From contig NZ_JBMERQ010000001.1 of the NCBI RefSeq assembly GCF_048820895.1, forward strand, positions 186,001-250,000: a stretch of DNA of 64,000 nt, given 5' to 3'. How positions within the stretch are numbered: position 1 is the stretch's first letter; each line of letters begins with the position of its first letter. Below, one piece after another: positions 50,633 to 61,764 of this stretch. Origin of the DNA: Cribrihabitans_A neustonicus (GTDB lineage: Bacteria; Pseudomonadota; Alphaproteobacteria; Rhodobacterales; Rhodobacteraceae). Made by a program: the position numbers and the translations under genes. The notes beneath the pieces were generated by a model. The model had not been told where the DNA came from. It made no database searches and worked only from the letters and a program-made list of their open reading frames with translations.

Positions 50633-51394
50633 ATGAGATCATCCAAATCACGTTCACGTTCCAAGTCGAACCGGAACCGCCCGAATGGCGCCAATGTTGT
50701 CAACCGCGTGTTTGACAGCTCTGGCCCGGAAGGCAAGGTGCGCGGAACGCCGCAGCAGATCATTGACAAATACAACCAGCTTGCCCGCGACGCGCAGCTG
50801 GGCAACGACCGTGTTGCGACCGAGAATTTTCAGCAGCACGCCGAGCACTATCTGCGGATGCTGAACGAGGCGCAGCGCGAGATCGAGGCCCGCCGCGAGG
50901 AGCAGGAGCGCCAGAACCGCGAGCGTCAGGCTGAACGCGACCGGGAGCGCAGCGAGCGGCTGGAGCGCCAGGAACGCGAGGCCGCCCAGGCCAAGCCGGC
51001 GCAGCCGTCCGCTGACGCCGCCTCGGAGCCCGCTCCGGCGCCTGCCGCCGACCCCAAGGAGCCAGACGTGCTGGATCTGCGGGACGGCAACGGCAATGGC
51101 GACAGCGGCCTGGTGGAGACCCCCGAAAGCCAGGCGACCGGGGCGGACGAGCCGCCCGCGCGAAAAGCGCCCGCCCGCAAACCGCGCACCCGCAAACCGG
51201 CCGCCGAAAAGCAGGACGGCGGGAAAGCGGAGCCGGACAGCGAAGCCAGCGGTGGCGGGGCCAAGGCTGACGCCAGCGCGGAGCAGCCCGGCGCCGAAGC
51301 CGGACCCGCTGCCGAGCCCAAGCCGAAAAAGACCACCCGCAGCCGCGCCAAGCCCAAGCCGAAACCTACCGAAGGCGCCGAAGCCGCAGAGTAA
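50633..51394 (+). CDS. DUF4167 domain-containing protein
   Basis: 253 residues. The N terminus is very basic (MRSSKSRSRSKSNRNR), followed by VFDSSGPEGKVRGTPQQIIDKYNQLARDAQLGNDRVATENFQQHAEHYLRML, the DUF4167 core (about 22-85). The rest is a charged coiled-coil-like stretch (90-125) and an acidic/Pro/Lys-rich tail. RNA or ribosome binding is commonly suspected for this alphaproteobacterial family. Position after prmC is conserved. Confidence 0.9.
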   Translation: MRSSKSRSRSKSNRNRPNGANVVNRVFDSSGPEGKVRGTPQQIIDKYNQLARDAQLGNDRVATENFQQHAEHYLRMLNEAQREIEARREEQERQNRERQAERDRERSERLERQEREAAQAKPAQPSADAASEPAPAPAADPKEPDVLDLRDGNGNGDSGLVETPESQATGADEPPARKAPARKPRTRKPAAEKQDGGKAEPDSEASGGGAKADASAEQPGAEAGPAAEPKPKKTTRSRAKPKPKPTEGAEAAE

Positions 51395-51443
51395 CCGCTG
51401 AGCTCCCGGCCACCGATTGGCGGATGGTCCTGGATCACGGAAC

Positions 51444-51479
51444 AAAAACCCCCGAAGCCGGAAGCGGCCCGGGGGTTTT
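51444..51479. terminator. Bidirectional terminator after DUF4167
   Basis: AAAAACCCCCG (51444-51454) pairs with CGGGGGTTTT (51470-51479), with an inner GCCG/CGGC pair. T runs on both strands. It separates the plus-strand DUF4167 gene from the minus-strand lpt/surA/rsmA operon. Confidence 0.8.
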
Positions 51480-51656
51480 CTATTCCGTGCTTCCGCAGTT
51501 GGAAAACTGGCTCGCCTCCGCCCGCGCCGGGAATGCGCGGCTCAGCGCTGCCATGCCGTGGAAGCTATCCGGGGGGCCGGTCTGCCCGGTTTCCGGCCGC
51601 TGCCGATTGCCGCGGACTGTGCCGGAAGCAGGCTAGGAACGGCGGGGCACTGGCCC

Positions 51657-52502
51657 TCAGCCTGCGCCCTTCAGCGTGCGGGCGAGGGCGCAGAAGGCTT
51701 CCAGGTCCACTTGCTCGGCGCGTTCGGTGGCAGGGATGCCTGCGGCGGCGAGATGCGCCTCAATGTCCGGGGAGAGGCCCTTCAGCGCCGCGCGCAGCAT
51801 CTTGCGGCGCTGGTTGAAGGCGGCGCCCACCACCCGGCTCAGCACCGCCGGATCGGCGGGGTAGCGCGGTTCGGGCAAAGCCTCCAGATGCACTACGGCG
51901 CTCGACACTTTTGGCGGCGGGGTGAAGGCGCCGGGGGGCAGCGACATGACGATCCGCGCCTCCGCCCGCCACTGTGCCAGGATCGCAAGCCGTCCGTAGG
52001 CCTTGGAACCGGGCTGCGCCACGATGCGCTCGGCTACCTCGCGCTGGAACATCAGCGTGAGGCTCTGCCAGAACGGCGGCCACTCCTGCGGCGTGAGCCA
52101 CCGCACGAGGAGCTCGGTGCCAACGTTGTAGGGCAGGTTCGCAGCGATGCGCACCGGCGGCGTCAGATGAGCGAGCGGGTCGATCTCCAGAGCGTCGCCG
52201 TTGATGACCTCCAGACGGCCTGGGTAGGCCTCGGCGATCTCCTGCAGCGCGGGCAGGCAACGGCTGTCCTTCTCCACCGCCAGCACCCGGCGGGCGCCCT
52301 CGGCCAGCAGCCCGCGGGTGAGACCGCCGGGGCCGGGGCCGATCTCCAGCACGTCGCAGCCGGTGAGGTCGCCTGCCTGCCGCGCGATCTTGGCGGTGAG
52401 GTTCAGATCCAGCAGGAAGTTCTGCCCCAGCGACTTGCGCGCCGACAGCTGATGCGCCGCGATAACCTCGCGCAGGGGGGGCAGGGAGTCGATGGCGCTC
52501 AT
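51657..52502 (-). CDS. rsmA: 16S rRNA (adenine1518/1519-N6) dimethyltransferase
   Basis: 281 residues. SLGQNFLLD (near 24), SAM motif LEIGPGPGGLTRGLL (near 52) and catalytic ANLPYNVGTELL (near 120). It dimethylates two adenines near the 3' end of 16S rRNA. It is last in the lptF-lptG-lptD-surA-pdxA-rsmA order, 84 bp after pdxA. Confidence 0.95.
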   Translation of the reverse strand: MSAIDSLPPLREVIAAHQLSARKSLGQNFLLDLNLTAKIARQAGDLTGCDVLEIGPGPGGLTRGLLAEGARRVLAVEKDSRCLPALQEIAEAYPGRLEVINGDALEIDPLAHLTPPVRIAANLPYNVGTELLVRWLTPQEWPPFWQSLTLMFQREVAERIVAQPGSKAYGRLAILAQWRAEARIVMSLPPGAFTPPPKVSSAVVHLEALPEPRYPADPAVLSRVVGAAFNQRRKMLRAALKGLSPDIEAHLAAAGIPATERAEQVDLEAFCALARTLKGAG

Positions 52503-52586
52503 GTCAGAGATACCTCGGGGCAGGGCGCGGGCGGCGCGCCAGAGAATTCAGGCCTCCGGCGGGGATATTTCCGGCAAGAGGAAGAA

Positions 52587-53558
52587 TCAAGGGCTGGCGG
52601 CCATGCCTTCCGCAAGCTTCAGCGCTTCGATCAGACTGGTTGGATTGGCCCGGCCGGTGCCTGCGATATCAAAGGCGGTGCCGTGGTCGGGCGAGGTGCG
52701 GATGAAGGGCAGGCCCAGCGTCACGTTCACGCCGCGGTCGAAATCCAGCGTCTTGATCGGGATCAGCGCCTGGTCGTGATACATGCAGACCGCGGCATCA
52801 TACCTGGCGCGGGCGGCGGCGTGGAACAGCGTGTCTGCCGGATGCGGGCCGGTGAGGCCATGGCCTTCGCCTTGCATTTCCGCGATCAGGCCGGCGATCC
52901 AGTCCTGCTCCTCGCGCCCCATGGCGCCGCCTTCGCCCGCGTGGGGGTTGAGGCCCGCCACCGCGATGCGCGGCTTGGCGATGCCGAATTGCCGGCGCAG
53001 GCCGGACGCGGTAATTTCGATGGTCTCGCGCAGCAGGGCCGGGGTCAGCACCCTGGGCACGTCCTTCAGCGGGATATGGATGGTGGCGGGCACCACCCGG
53101 AGCTGCTGGCTTGCCAGCATCATCACCACCCGCGCGCCGCCCGCGAGATGGGCGAGGAACTCGGTATGGCCGGGAAAGGCAAAGCCCGCGCCGTCGATCA
53201 GCGCTTTCTTGTGGATCGGCGCGGTGCAGAGCGCCGAGGCCTCTCCTGCCTGAACCAGCTGCACGCCGGTTTCGATCGCACGGATCACGCCCGGGGCGTT
53301 CTTCGGGTCGGCCGTGCCCTTGGCGGTGCCGCCCTCGAACTGCAGCGGCAGCACCGGCAGGGCGGTGGCGCAGGCGGACATTGCTTCGCTTGGGACGGCG
53401 ATTTCCTTCACGGCCGTGCCCGCAGGCAGGTGGCGCGGGTCGCCGATCCAGAAGAACGGCAGATCACCCTTGAGCGCCGCCCAGGCCTTGGCCGCGATTT
53501 CGGGGCCGATGCCGCCCGGCTCGCCGCAGCTCAGCGCAACCGGCGCGGCGCGGCTCAT
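52587..53558 (-). CDS. pdxA: 4-hydroxythreonine-4-phosphate dehydrogenase
   Basis: 323 residues. SCGEPGGIGPEI near the N terminus, metal His in FPGHTEFLA (near 137), NPHAGEGG (near 205) and MYHDQALIPIK (near 268). It acts in pyridoxal phosphate synthesis. Its ATG at 53558 overlaps the stop of surA (ATGA), so it is translated from the same operon. Confidence 0.94.
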   Translation of the reverse strand: MSRAAPVALSCGEPGGIGPEIAAKAWAALKGDLPFFWIGDPRHLPAGTAVKEIAVPSEAMSACATALPVLPLQFEGGTAKGTADPKNAPGVIRAIETGVQLVQAGEASALCTAPIHKKALIDGAGFAFPGHTEFLAHLAGGARVVMMLASQQLRVVPATIHIPLKDVPRVLTPALLRETIEITASGLRRQFGIAKPRIAVAGLNPHAGEGGAMGREEQDWIAGLIAEMQGEGHGLTGPHPADTLFHAAARARYDAAVCMYHDQALIPIKTLDFDRGVNVTLGLPFIRTSPDHGTAFDIAGTGRANPTSLIEALKLAEGMAASP

Positions 53559-54838
53559 TTCACCACGATCCGCGCATCGGCTTTCAGCTGCTCCAGATAG
53601 CTGTCGGTAAAGGCGGCCATGCGCTGCTGGGTGAGCGCGTTGGCGACGTTCTCCCGCGTGCCGCCTTCGCCCAGCTCGGCGGTGCGGCCGCAGAGCATCA
53701 GAAACACCAGGGTCTGGCCGTCGTTGCGGGTCAGAGTGACGGAACTCTCGCCCGGATCGAGCTTGGCGAGCTCCAGCGCGACATCCTGCGGGATCTCCGC
53801 GGGCGGCAGGCTCTGAATCTCCAGCACCGAAGGGTCCTGGCCCTTGGCGATGCCGTAGAGGTCCCCGCACTGGTCGGCACGGGCCGCGACCTGTGCAGCA
53901 GCGGCAAGCGCCTCCGGGGTGCGCCCGCCGGGAATGTAGTAGGTGGCGTATTCGATCGCCGAATAGCGCGGGGGCCCGCCCGCCGCCTCGCGGACGCCGC
54001 GCATCTGGAACAGCGCCACCGCGCCCTGCAGCGGCACCGGCTCGGAAATCTCGCCCGGGTCCAGCGCCAGCACTACCTCCTGCAGCTGCGGCGGCAGCTT
54101 GGCGAGCGGCATCCAGGGCAGGCGGCCGCCGTTCTCACGGCTGCCGGCGGCGCTGTACTGCGTGGCGGCGGCAGAGAAGCGCTCGTAGCTCTTCAGCTTG
54201 GCCACCTGTTCGATCAGTTCCTCAACCTGCGCCGCGTTTTGCTGAGTGAGCGGCACGATGAACTCGCTCAGCAGCACCTCGACGCTGCCGCGTCCTGCGG
54301 AGCCCATGGCGCGGTCGATTTCCTCGGGCGTGGGGCGGGCGCGCGACAGAAACCGGGAGCGGGCGAACTCGCGCCAGCCGATCCCGACCTTGGCAAAGTC
54401 GCGCAGGGTCTCGCGGGCGACCCCATTCCGCTGCAGCACCGCCACGAACTCATCGAGCGTAAGGTTGGCGCGGCCAGCAAGCTCCTCCATGCCGGCCACG
54501 ATTTCCTCCTCGGTCGGGATAATGCCCGCCTGTTCCATCGCCATCAGCTTGAGCCGGTCGTTGATCAGCTCCTCGCGGGCGGTCTCCAGCGGGTCGCCGG
54601 GCACCCGCAGCACTGACTGGAAGCGCGCGCGCTGTTCCAGCTCATAGCGGGTGATCACCTCCTCGTTGACGGTCACCGCCGGGGCAAAGAGGTTCTGTGC
54701 GGCTGCGGGCAGAGCGGTCCAGGCGAGGCCGGCGGCCAGCACCAGCGCAGCGCAGCCGTTCAGCGCGCGAAGGAGCGCGCGGGGCAGAACACGGGGAAAC
54801 ACACGGGCCGGGTTCGGGGATTTCACGTCTTGCTGCAT
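53555..54838 (-). CDS. surA: SurA-like periplasmic peptidyl-prolyl isomerase
   Basis: 427 residues. Signal peptide (LNGCAALVLAAGLAWTALPAAAQ), then SurA N-terminal fold (VTVNEEVITRYELEQRARF) and one parvulin-like segment (SAAATQYSAAGSRENGGRLPWMPLAKLPPQLQEVVLALDPGEIS). It helps outer-membrane protein folding, including LptD, whose gene is just upstream. Start overlaps the lptD end by 16 bases. Known SurA often has two parvulin domains; here the second is degenerate. Confidence 0.88.
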   Translation of the reverse strand: MQQDVKSPNPARVFPRVLPRALLRALNGCAALVLAAGLAWTALPAAAQNLFAPAVTVNEEVITRYELEQRARFQSVLRVPGDPLETAREELINDRLKLMAMEQAGIIPTEEEIVAGMEELAGRANLTLDEFVAVLQRNGVARETLRDFAKVGIGWREFARSRFLSRARPTPEEIDRAMGSAGRGSVEVLLSEFIVPLTQQNAAQVEELIEQVAKLKSYERFSAAATQYSAAGSRENGGRLPWMPLAKLPPQLQEVVLALDPGEISEPVPLQGAVALFQMRGVREAAGGPPRYSAIEYATYYIPGGRTPEALAAAAQVAARADQCGDLYGIAKGQDPSVLEIQSLPPAEIPQDVALELAKLDPGESSVTLTRNDGQTLVFLMLCGRTAELGEGGTRENVANALTQQRMAAFTDSYLEQLKADARIVVK

Positions 54839-57006
54839 GTCCGCCTGTATTGTTTGCTGCCGCTTTTCACGGAAAAACCGTTGAGTGAGATGGTAAAGCC
54901 GAAATCCGTTGCCGGCTCAATACTTGTTGTGGAGGTATAGCGGCGGTTGACCGAAAGGTCGACCGTCACGCATTCGGTGCTGTAGGCCACGCCCACCCCG
55001 GCCCGGGTCGCGCGCCCGTCGGAGATGTCATAGCGCAGCCGGGCGCTGGCGGACCAGCTGGGGTTGATGTCGTAGCTGCCGTCGAACCACATCTCGGAGG
55101 CCTCTTCGCTGCGGTCCTCCTGCGGGTCGGTGCCGAGCCAGAGGTAGCTGCCGGTAAGGTTCACGCGGTCGGTGCGCCAGTCGCCGCGGAACTCGGCCTT
55201 GGAGAAATTGGCCGAACCGCTCAGCAGGCCGCGCGCGGTAAGCGCCAGGTCCTGGCCGTAGCGCAGCTGGCCAGCCAGGAGGATATCCGAGGAGGTGCCG
55301 CCGAGGCCGGAGCTCTTGGTGAAGCGGCCGTCGCCATTGTGCCGCAGCACTTGGCCGGCAGTGGCAAAGGCCTGCCAGCCGCGGGTGGCATAGCGCGCCC
55401 AATTGGCGCCATAGACCAGCGTGAGCCCTTCTTCCCGGGCGTCGGTGGCCGGGAAACGCGACAGCGACAGCAGGTTGCCCTGGTCGTACTCGACAAATCT
55501 GCTCTCCTCGCTCGGCACCGTGTCGCCGCCGCTGCCGCGCCAGGCGATCTGGGCGATCGGCTCCAGGTATTGCACCGCGCCGCCACCCTCCAGCCGCCGC
55601 ATCGGCAGGCGCAGGGTCAGGGCGGTGCGCGGCGTGAGGCGGCTTTCCTTGCCGGTGAAGACATCATCGTCATAGGTATTGAAGGCATCGGCGGCGAGGC
55701 CGGTTTCCCATTCCGCCAGTACGCCGCCTTCGATCTGCCAGGTCCGGTGCCAGCCCACATCGGCGGAGAGCCGGGCAAGGTCGCGGCCGTTGCTGGCATT
55801 TGCGGTGGCATTGAGCCCGGATTCGCGGCGGTGGCCGTGGACTTGCAGTGTTGTCCGCAGCTCGCCGCCGCCGCGCAGGTAGCGCCGCTGCAGAAAGGCA
55901 TCGGCGATGGCCGAGGGGATCAGGCCCTGTTCCTCGCTGTCGCGCAGAGTCTTGAAATGGTTGAGCGAAACACGGAACAGCTGGTCCCGGTCTGCCTTGG
56001 CCAGCACCGCCTCCGAACGCACCCGGTCGAGGTCGGGCAGACCGTAATCGGCCAGGTAGGCGTCGTCGGAAACGGCCCTGAGGTCGAGGTCGAGGCTGTA
56101 GCCGCGCCGCAGCGCAAAGGCGCCGCCGGCAAACAGGTAGCCGCGGGCCTGATCCGGCTGCAGGTCGTCGCGTGTATAGGCGCCGTTCACCTCGATGCGG
56201 CCATTGCGGAAGGCCTGGCGGTACCGGGCGCCCAAGGTCCGGGTCTTGGACGACAGGTAGGGTTCCAGCGTCAGGTCGCGGTGCGGGCCGAGGGTGAAGA
56301 AGTAGGGCACCTTCAGCCCGGTCGCGAGGTTCGAGGTGGTGCGCAGCGAGGGGATCAGGAAGCCGCTGGCCCGGTCCAGCGAAGGGTCGGGCAGGCGGAT
56401 CGCCGGGAAGTAGAACACCGGCACGTCGAGCACCCTGAGCTGGGCGTTCTCGAAATAGAGCTGCTTCTCCTGCTGGTCGTGCGTCACCCGTTCGGCCCGG
56501 ATCTGCCAGAGCGGCGGGCGGCCGTCCTCACAGACATGGCAGGAGGTGACGGCGGTTTTGTAGAGCTGGGTATAGCGCCCGCCCACACGGGTCATCTGCA
56601 GCGAGGCAAGCTGAACCTGCTGCTGGAACACCATCCGGGCTCCCGACAAAATACCGTCGCGCAGGGTGCGGTCCAGCTCGGCGGCGCTGGCGAGGATGGT
56701 GAATTCGCCGCCCTGGTCGATGCGGATCGGGCCCTCGATCTCCAGCGCCCCGCTGGCCTGGTCGAAGGTGATCCGCCCGGCGCGCAGGCGGATGTCGCCC
56801 TGGAAGGCCTCGACGTTGCCCTCGGCCACCAGCCGGCGCTCGGGCGTGATAAAGACCTGGTCGGCGACCAGCGTGGCCGGGCCGCTCTCGGCCTGCGGCG
56901 CGGCCTGAGCTTGTGCCCGCGCTGGAGCAGGGGCATTGGTGAGCGCCATCCAGGGCAGCACGGCGGAAAGGAGCAGCGCGCGGCGCAGATTACCCGTCTT
57001 CGGCAT
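54823..57006 (-). CDS. lptD: LPS-assembly protein LptD
   Basis: 727 residues. Signal peptide ends near ARAQAQA. The N-terminal OstA/LptA-like jellyroll (VADQVFITPERRLVAEGNVEAFQGDIRLRAGRITFD) is near 47-80. The beta-barrel follows, with Cys in TSCHVCEDGRP (near 155) and the last strands ending at the C terminus (CRTCSKT). It inserts LPS into the outer leaflet. Coupled to lptG upstream (17-base overlap) and surA downstream. Confidence 0.94.
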   Translation of the reverse strand: MPKTGNLRRALLLSAVLPWMALTNAPAPARAQAQAAPQAESGPATLVADQVFITPERRLVAEGNVEAFQGDIRLRAGRITFDQASGALEIEGPIRIDQGGEFTILASAAELDRTLRDGILSGARMVFQQQVQLASLQMTRVGGRYTQLYKTAVTSCHVCEDGRPPLWQIRAERVTHDQQEKQLYFENAQLRVLDVPVFYFPAIRLPDPSLDRASGFLIPSLRTTSNLATGLKVPYFFTLGPHRDLTLEPYLSSKTRTLGARYRQAFRNGRIEVNGAYTRDDLQPDQARGYLFAGGAFALRRGYSLDLDLRAVSDDAYLADYGLPDLDRVRSEAVLAKADRDQLFRVSLNHFKTLRDSEEQGLIPSAIADAFLQRRYLRGGGELRTTLQVHGHRRESGLNATANASNGRDLARLSADVGWHRTWQIEGGVLAEWETGLAADAFNTYDDDVFTGKESRLTPRTALTLRLPMRRLEGGGAVQYLEPIAQIAWRGSGGDTVPSEESRFVEYDQGNLLSLSRFPATDAREEGLTLVYGANWARYATRGWQAFATAGQVLRHNGDGRFTKSSGLGGTSSDILLAGQLRYGQDLALTARGLLSGSANFSKAEFRGDWRTDRVNLTGSYLWLGTDPQEDRSEEASEMWFDGSYDINPSWSASARLRYDISDGRATRAGVGVAYSTECVTVDLSVNRRYTSTTSIEPATDFGFTISLNGFSVKSGSKQYRRTCSKT

Positions 57007-58093
57007 GAAGCAGCAGTCCCAAAGTCAATAGAATGGCAGAGATCGGCGGTGCCCAGGCGGCCAGCGCCACCGGGATCTGCCCGTTTTCCCCGAGGATCTG
57101 CGCGAAATTGCGGATGAAATACAGCCCGAAGCCCAGAAGCACCGCCATCAGCACTGCAAGCCCCGTGCCTCCGAAGCGGGTGTGCCGCATGGTGAAAGCC
57201 GCACCCACCAGCACCATGGCGATCAGGAACAGCGGCCGGGCAAGCTCAGCCTGATACCAGACCTCGTAGCGTTTGGTGGTGAAGCCCGCATCGGACAACT
57301 CGCGGATGGTATCGGGCAGGTCGTAGATTGAAATGCCCCGCGCGGTGCCCAGCGTGTCGCGGATGCGGTCGGTGGTGAGCGTTGTCGGCAGGCGCAGCTC
57401 GTCATGCTGCGCGGCACCGCTTTCGGGGTTGATGCCCGCGGCCAGCGGCCAGGTTTTGGCGCTTCCAAGCACCCAGACCGCGCCATCCAACCGCGCGCTT
57501 TCGGCAAAGATCCGGCGCACCGGGCCTGCGGATTGCGTATAGCTGTGGATGGTCACGCGGTGCAGGGTGATGTTGGCGGCCTCGCCGCTGTAGCCCTCGG
57601 CGTGGATCACCGACTGCCCGCGCGCCCCTCCCTGGCGCAGCCACAGGCCCTCGCCGCTCAGCGAAAGCGCCGAGGCGCCCCCGTTGCGGTAGGTCTCCGA
57701 CAGGTCCTGAAACCGGTTCGAGGTCGCCGCGACAATCGGGTTCAGCATCGCCACCGCAAGCCCGCCGATCAGCCCCGCCACCAGGACCGGCGCCGCCAGC
57801 ACCCGGATGCCGGAGCGGCCGATGGCACGGGTCACCACCAGTTCGCTGCTGCGGGCCAGCCCCACGAACAGCACGATGGTGGTTAGGATCATGATCAGCG
57901 GCAGGAACTCGCTCAGCGCCGCGGGGGTATTGAGCAGGGTAAGGCCGATGAGCTGGCCTGCGCTCAGATCCTGGCTTTCGAAGCGGCGGATCTGCTCGTT
58001 GAGGTCGATGAGGATCACCAGCGTCATCAGGACGCCGCAGATCACCAGGAACCACTGCAGGAAGCGGCGCGCATAATAGAGATCGAGCTTCAT
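56990..58093 (-). CDS. lptG: LPS export ABC transporter permease LptG
   Basis: 367 residues. Six membrane helices: about three N-terminal (LQWFLVICGVLMTLVILIDL, LPLIMILTTIVLFVGLARSSELVVTRAIGRSG) and three C-terminal, with a periplasmic jellyroll between (about 125-280). It works with LptF and LptB to extract LPS. Start overlaps the lptF end by four bases; end overlaps lptD. Confidence 0.93.
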   Translation of the reverse strand: MKLDLYYARRFLQWFLVICGVLMTLVILIDLNEQIRRFESQDLSAGQLIGLTLLNTPAALSEFLPLIMILTTIVLFVGLARSSELVVTRAIGRSGIRVLAAPVLVAGLIGGLAVAMLNPIVAATSNRFQDLSETYRNGGASALSLSGEGLWLRQGGARGQSVIHAEGYSGEAANITLHRVTIHSYTQSAGPVRRIFAESARLDGAVWVLGSAKTWPLAAGINPESGAAQHDELRLPTTLTTDRIRDTLGTARGISIYDLPDTIRELSDAGFTTKRYEVWYQAELARPLFLIAMVLVGAAFTMRHTRFGGTGLAVLMAVLLGFGLYFIRNFAQILGENGQIPVALAAWAPPISAILLTLGLLLHAEDG

Positions 58094-59220
58094 GCTGCGG
58101 CCTCCTCCGCTGCCGCCGCGCGGAAGCGCCGCGGCCGGGACGCAAGATGCAGGAACACCAGCGCCACCCCGATGCCGAGGAGCGTCGGCACATAGATCAG
58201 CGGCCAGAGGCCCGGGTCCTTCAGCACCGGTTCGGAGACCACCCCGCGCATGCCCTCAATGAAGATCAGCACCACAAAGGCCAGCATGGCTTGCCGCCAG
58301 ACGCCGAACCGCGAGAACGTTCCCAGCATCAGGGCGGAAAACCCGATCAGTGCTACCGCAACGCAGACCAGCGCCCGGGCAAAGCGCAGATGCAGCTCCT
58401 CGGCCTGGGCGCCTGGACTGTGGCCGTCGCTTTTGGAAACTGCCTCCGGGGCCAGCAGCAGCTCATGACTGGGAATGGCGCGGATGTTGCGGGCGCCCGC
58501 GCCTTTGTCTTTTGCCAGCGTGCTGATGTCATAGGAAAAGTCGGAAAAGAAAGTGGTCGACAGACGCTGCGTTGCGGTGTCGAGCCGCTGCGCCATGCCG
58601 TCAACCATGATCAGATGCGCCTTGCTGCCGTCGCGCACCAGAAAGGCGCGGGCACCGGTATAGGTGGTGACCGTCGCCGGGTCGCGCCGGTCCGACAGGA
58701 AGACATCGCGCATGGTGCCGTCGGGATCGATCTGGCGGATATAGAAGGTGACGCCTTTCGCCGGATGCAGGAAGTCGCCCTCGCTCAACAGCTGCGCGGT
58801 CACGTTGCGGGCCACTTCGCTCTCGCGGGCCTCAAGCTGGTTGATCGAGGCGGGCAGCAGGTAGTGCGTAAGGGCCGACATCATCAGGGCCGCGATCACA
58901 CCGAAGACCAGCGCCGGGCGCGCCATCTGCCAGGGGCTGGTGCCGGTCGCGCGCAGCACTGTGAGTTCGCTTTCGCCATTGAGCCGGTTGGTCACCCAGA
59001 CCGCGGCGCCGAACACCGCGATCGGCAGCACCATGCGGATCAGGTTGGGCAGCGCCAGCGCGCTGAACTCCAGGAACACCAGCGCCGACTGGCCGTTTCC
59101 GATCAGCCGGTCGAACAGCACCACCGCCCGGTTGACCCAGAACACGGCCACCAGAATCAGTGCAAAGAAGCTGAAGAACAGCAGATACTGGGACAGCACA
59201 TATCTGTCGTAGCGTGACAC
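58090..59220 (-). CDS. lptF: LPS export ABC transporter permease LptF
   Basis: 376 residues. Same architecture as LptG: helices near 12-32, 50-75, 95-125 and three near the C terminus, with a beta-jellyroll periplasmic domain. ANLIRMVLPIAVFGAAVWVTNRLNGESELTVLRATG contains the coupling helix region. The start is GTG 59220. First gene of the operon, divergent from pepA. Confidence 0.92.
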   Translation of the reverse strand: MSRYDRYVLSQYLLFFSFFALILVAVFWVNRAVVLFDRLIGNGQSALVFLEFSALALPNLIRMVLPIAVFGAAVWVTNRLNGESELTVLRATGTSPWQMARPALVFGVIAALMMSALTHYLLPASINQLEARESEVARNVTAQLLSEGDFLHPAKGVTFYIRQIDPDGTMRDVFLSDRRDPATVTTYTGARAFLVRDGSKAHLIMVDGMAQRLDTATQRLSTTFFSDFSYDISTLAKDKGAGARNIRAIPSHELLLAPEAVSKSDGHSPGAQAEELHLRFARALVCVAVALIGFSALMLGTFSRFGVWRQAMLAFVVLIFIEGMRGVVSEPVLKDPGLWPLIYVPTLLGIGVALVFLHLASRPRRFRAAAAEEAAA

Positions 59221-59404
59221 CCGATCCCCCGGACCCTGCCGTTAGCGATTGCGCCGGACCTTAGTGGATTTGCCGGACGGGGAAAACTGCAATCTCCGCC
59301 GCGCCTTGGGCGCCGGCGGCGGGCCGCGCTGGGACTGGTCAAGCGCCGCCGCAGCCGCTACCACTTCGGCCAGAATAAACGTGACCCCGACAGGAGCGCC
59401 CAGA

Positions 59405-60880
<1,476 letters not shown>

Positions 60881-60887
60881 TCCGGCA

Positions 60888-61346
60888 ATGGGGGCTGCCT
60901 ACTTCTACCACCTGACCCGCCGCCCGCTGGAGGAGACCCTGCCGGTGCTCCTCGAAAAGGCGCGCGGGGCGGGCTGGCGCATCGCCGTGCGCGGCCAGAG
61001 CGAAGAGCGCATGGCCTGGCTGGACCAGCGCCTGTGGCAGGGCCCTGCGGACAGCTTTCTGCCGCACGGGCTTGCGGGCGGCCCCCATGATGCCGAGCAG
61101 CCGGTGCTGCTCACCACCGCGCCGGAGGCCGCCAACGCGCCCGATTGCGTGATGGCAGTGGACGGCGCCGCCGTGACCGCCGAAGAGGTGCAGGCGCTGG
61201 AGCGGGTCTGCATCCTGTTCGACGGCACCGACCCGCAGGCGGTGGACCATGCCCGCGCCCAGTGGAAGGCGCTGACCGGCGCTGGCTGCGCGGCGCAATA
61301 CTGGTCCGAGGAATCCGGCCGCTGGGAGAAGAAGGCCGAGAAATGA
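60888..61346 (+). CDS. holC: DNA polymerase III subunit chi
   Basis: 152 residues. AYFYHLTRRPLEETLPVLLEKARGAGWRIAVRG and LDQRLWQGPADSFLPHGLAGGPHDAEQPVLLT are the HolC blocks. The chi subunit links the clamp loader to SSB. It starts seven bases after pepA and is co-transcribed, the usual arrangement. Confidence 0.95.
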   Translation: MGAAYFYHLTRRPLEETLPVLLEKARGAGWRIAVRGQSEERMAWLDQRLWQGPADSFLPHGLAGGPHDAEQPVLLTTAPEAANAPDCVMAVDGAAVTAEEVQALERVCILFDGTDPQAVDHARAQWKALTGAGCAAQYWSEESGRWEKKAEK

Positions 61347-61422
61347 CCTCCGCCGCGGCCCCTGTGCCGCGGCGGCATCCGGTTCTGCCCGCTCTTGCCT
61401 GTCCGATCGCCCCGCGCCGGTC

Positions 61423-61764
61423 TCAGTACCCGTAGCGGTAGGGCTTGCCGTAGTAATAGCCGTCATAACGGAACGGCCGCCGCTGGTGGCTCAGGTGGCG
61501 GTGGTGGTGCCGCCGGGTGCCCGCGTGATGGCGGTGGCCGTAGTGGTGATAGTAGACCTTCGGCTTTTGATGATGCCGGTAGGCGCGGTGCTCGTGCCGG
61601 TTGTCGCTGATGCCCTTGGCGATGATGCCAAGTGCCACGATGCCCGCCAGCGCCCGGGCGAAGTCGCGGCCTGAATCATGCGCAGCAGCGGGCGCCGGCA
61701 CCATCAGGCCCGCGGCCAATGCGAAAGCTGCGGCAGTGGAGGTAAGGAATCCAAGGCGGAACAT
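61423..61764 (-). CDS. His/Tyr/Arg-rich secreted protein
   Basis: 113 residues. Signal peptide (LGFLTSTAAAFALAAGLMVPAPAAA, cleavage after residue 29), then a short helical part (DFARALAGIVALGIIAKGISD). A C-terminal half follows that is almost entirely His, Tyr, Arg and Gly (YHHYGHRHH, RRHHHRHL, YDGYYYGKPYRYGY). A metal-binding or cell-surface role is plausible. AAGGAGG lies just before ATG 61764. No specific family recognised. Confidence 0.78.
   Translation of the reverse strand: MFRLGFLTSTAAAFALAAGLMVPAPAAAHDSGRDFARALAGIVALGIIAKGISDNRHEHRAYRHHQKPKVYYHHYGHRHHAGTRRHHHRHLSHQRRPFRYDGYYYGKPYRYGY

Noticed and set aside
51417..53600. 727-residue plus-strand ORF across rsmA and pdxA
   Set aside because: Antisense to two confident enzymes and starts inside a terminator.
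55339..57117. 592-residue plus-strand ORF across lptD
   Set aside because: Antisense shadow of the LptD barrel; no start signals.
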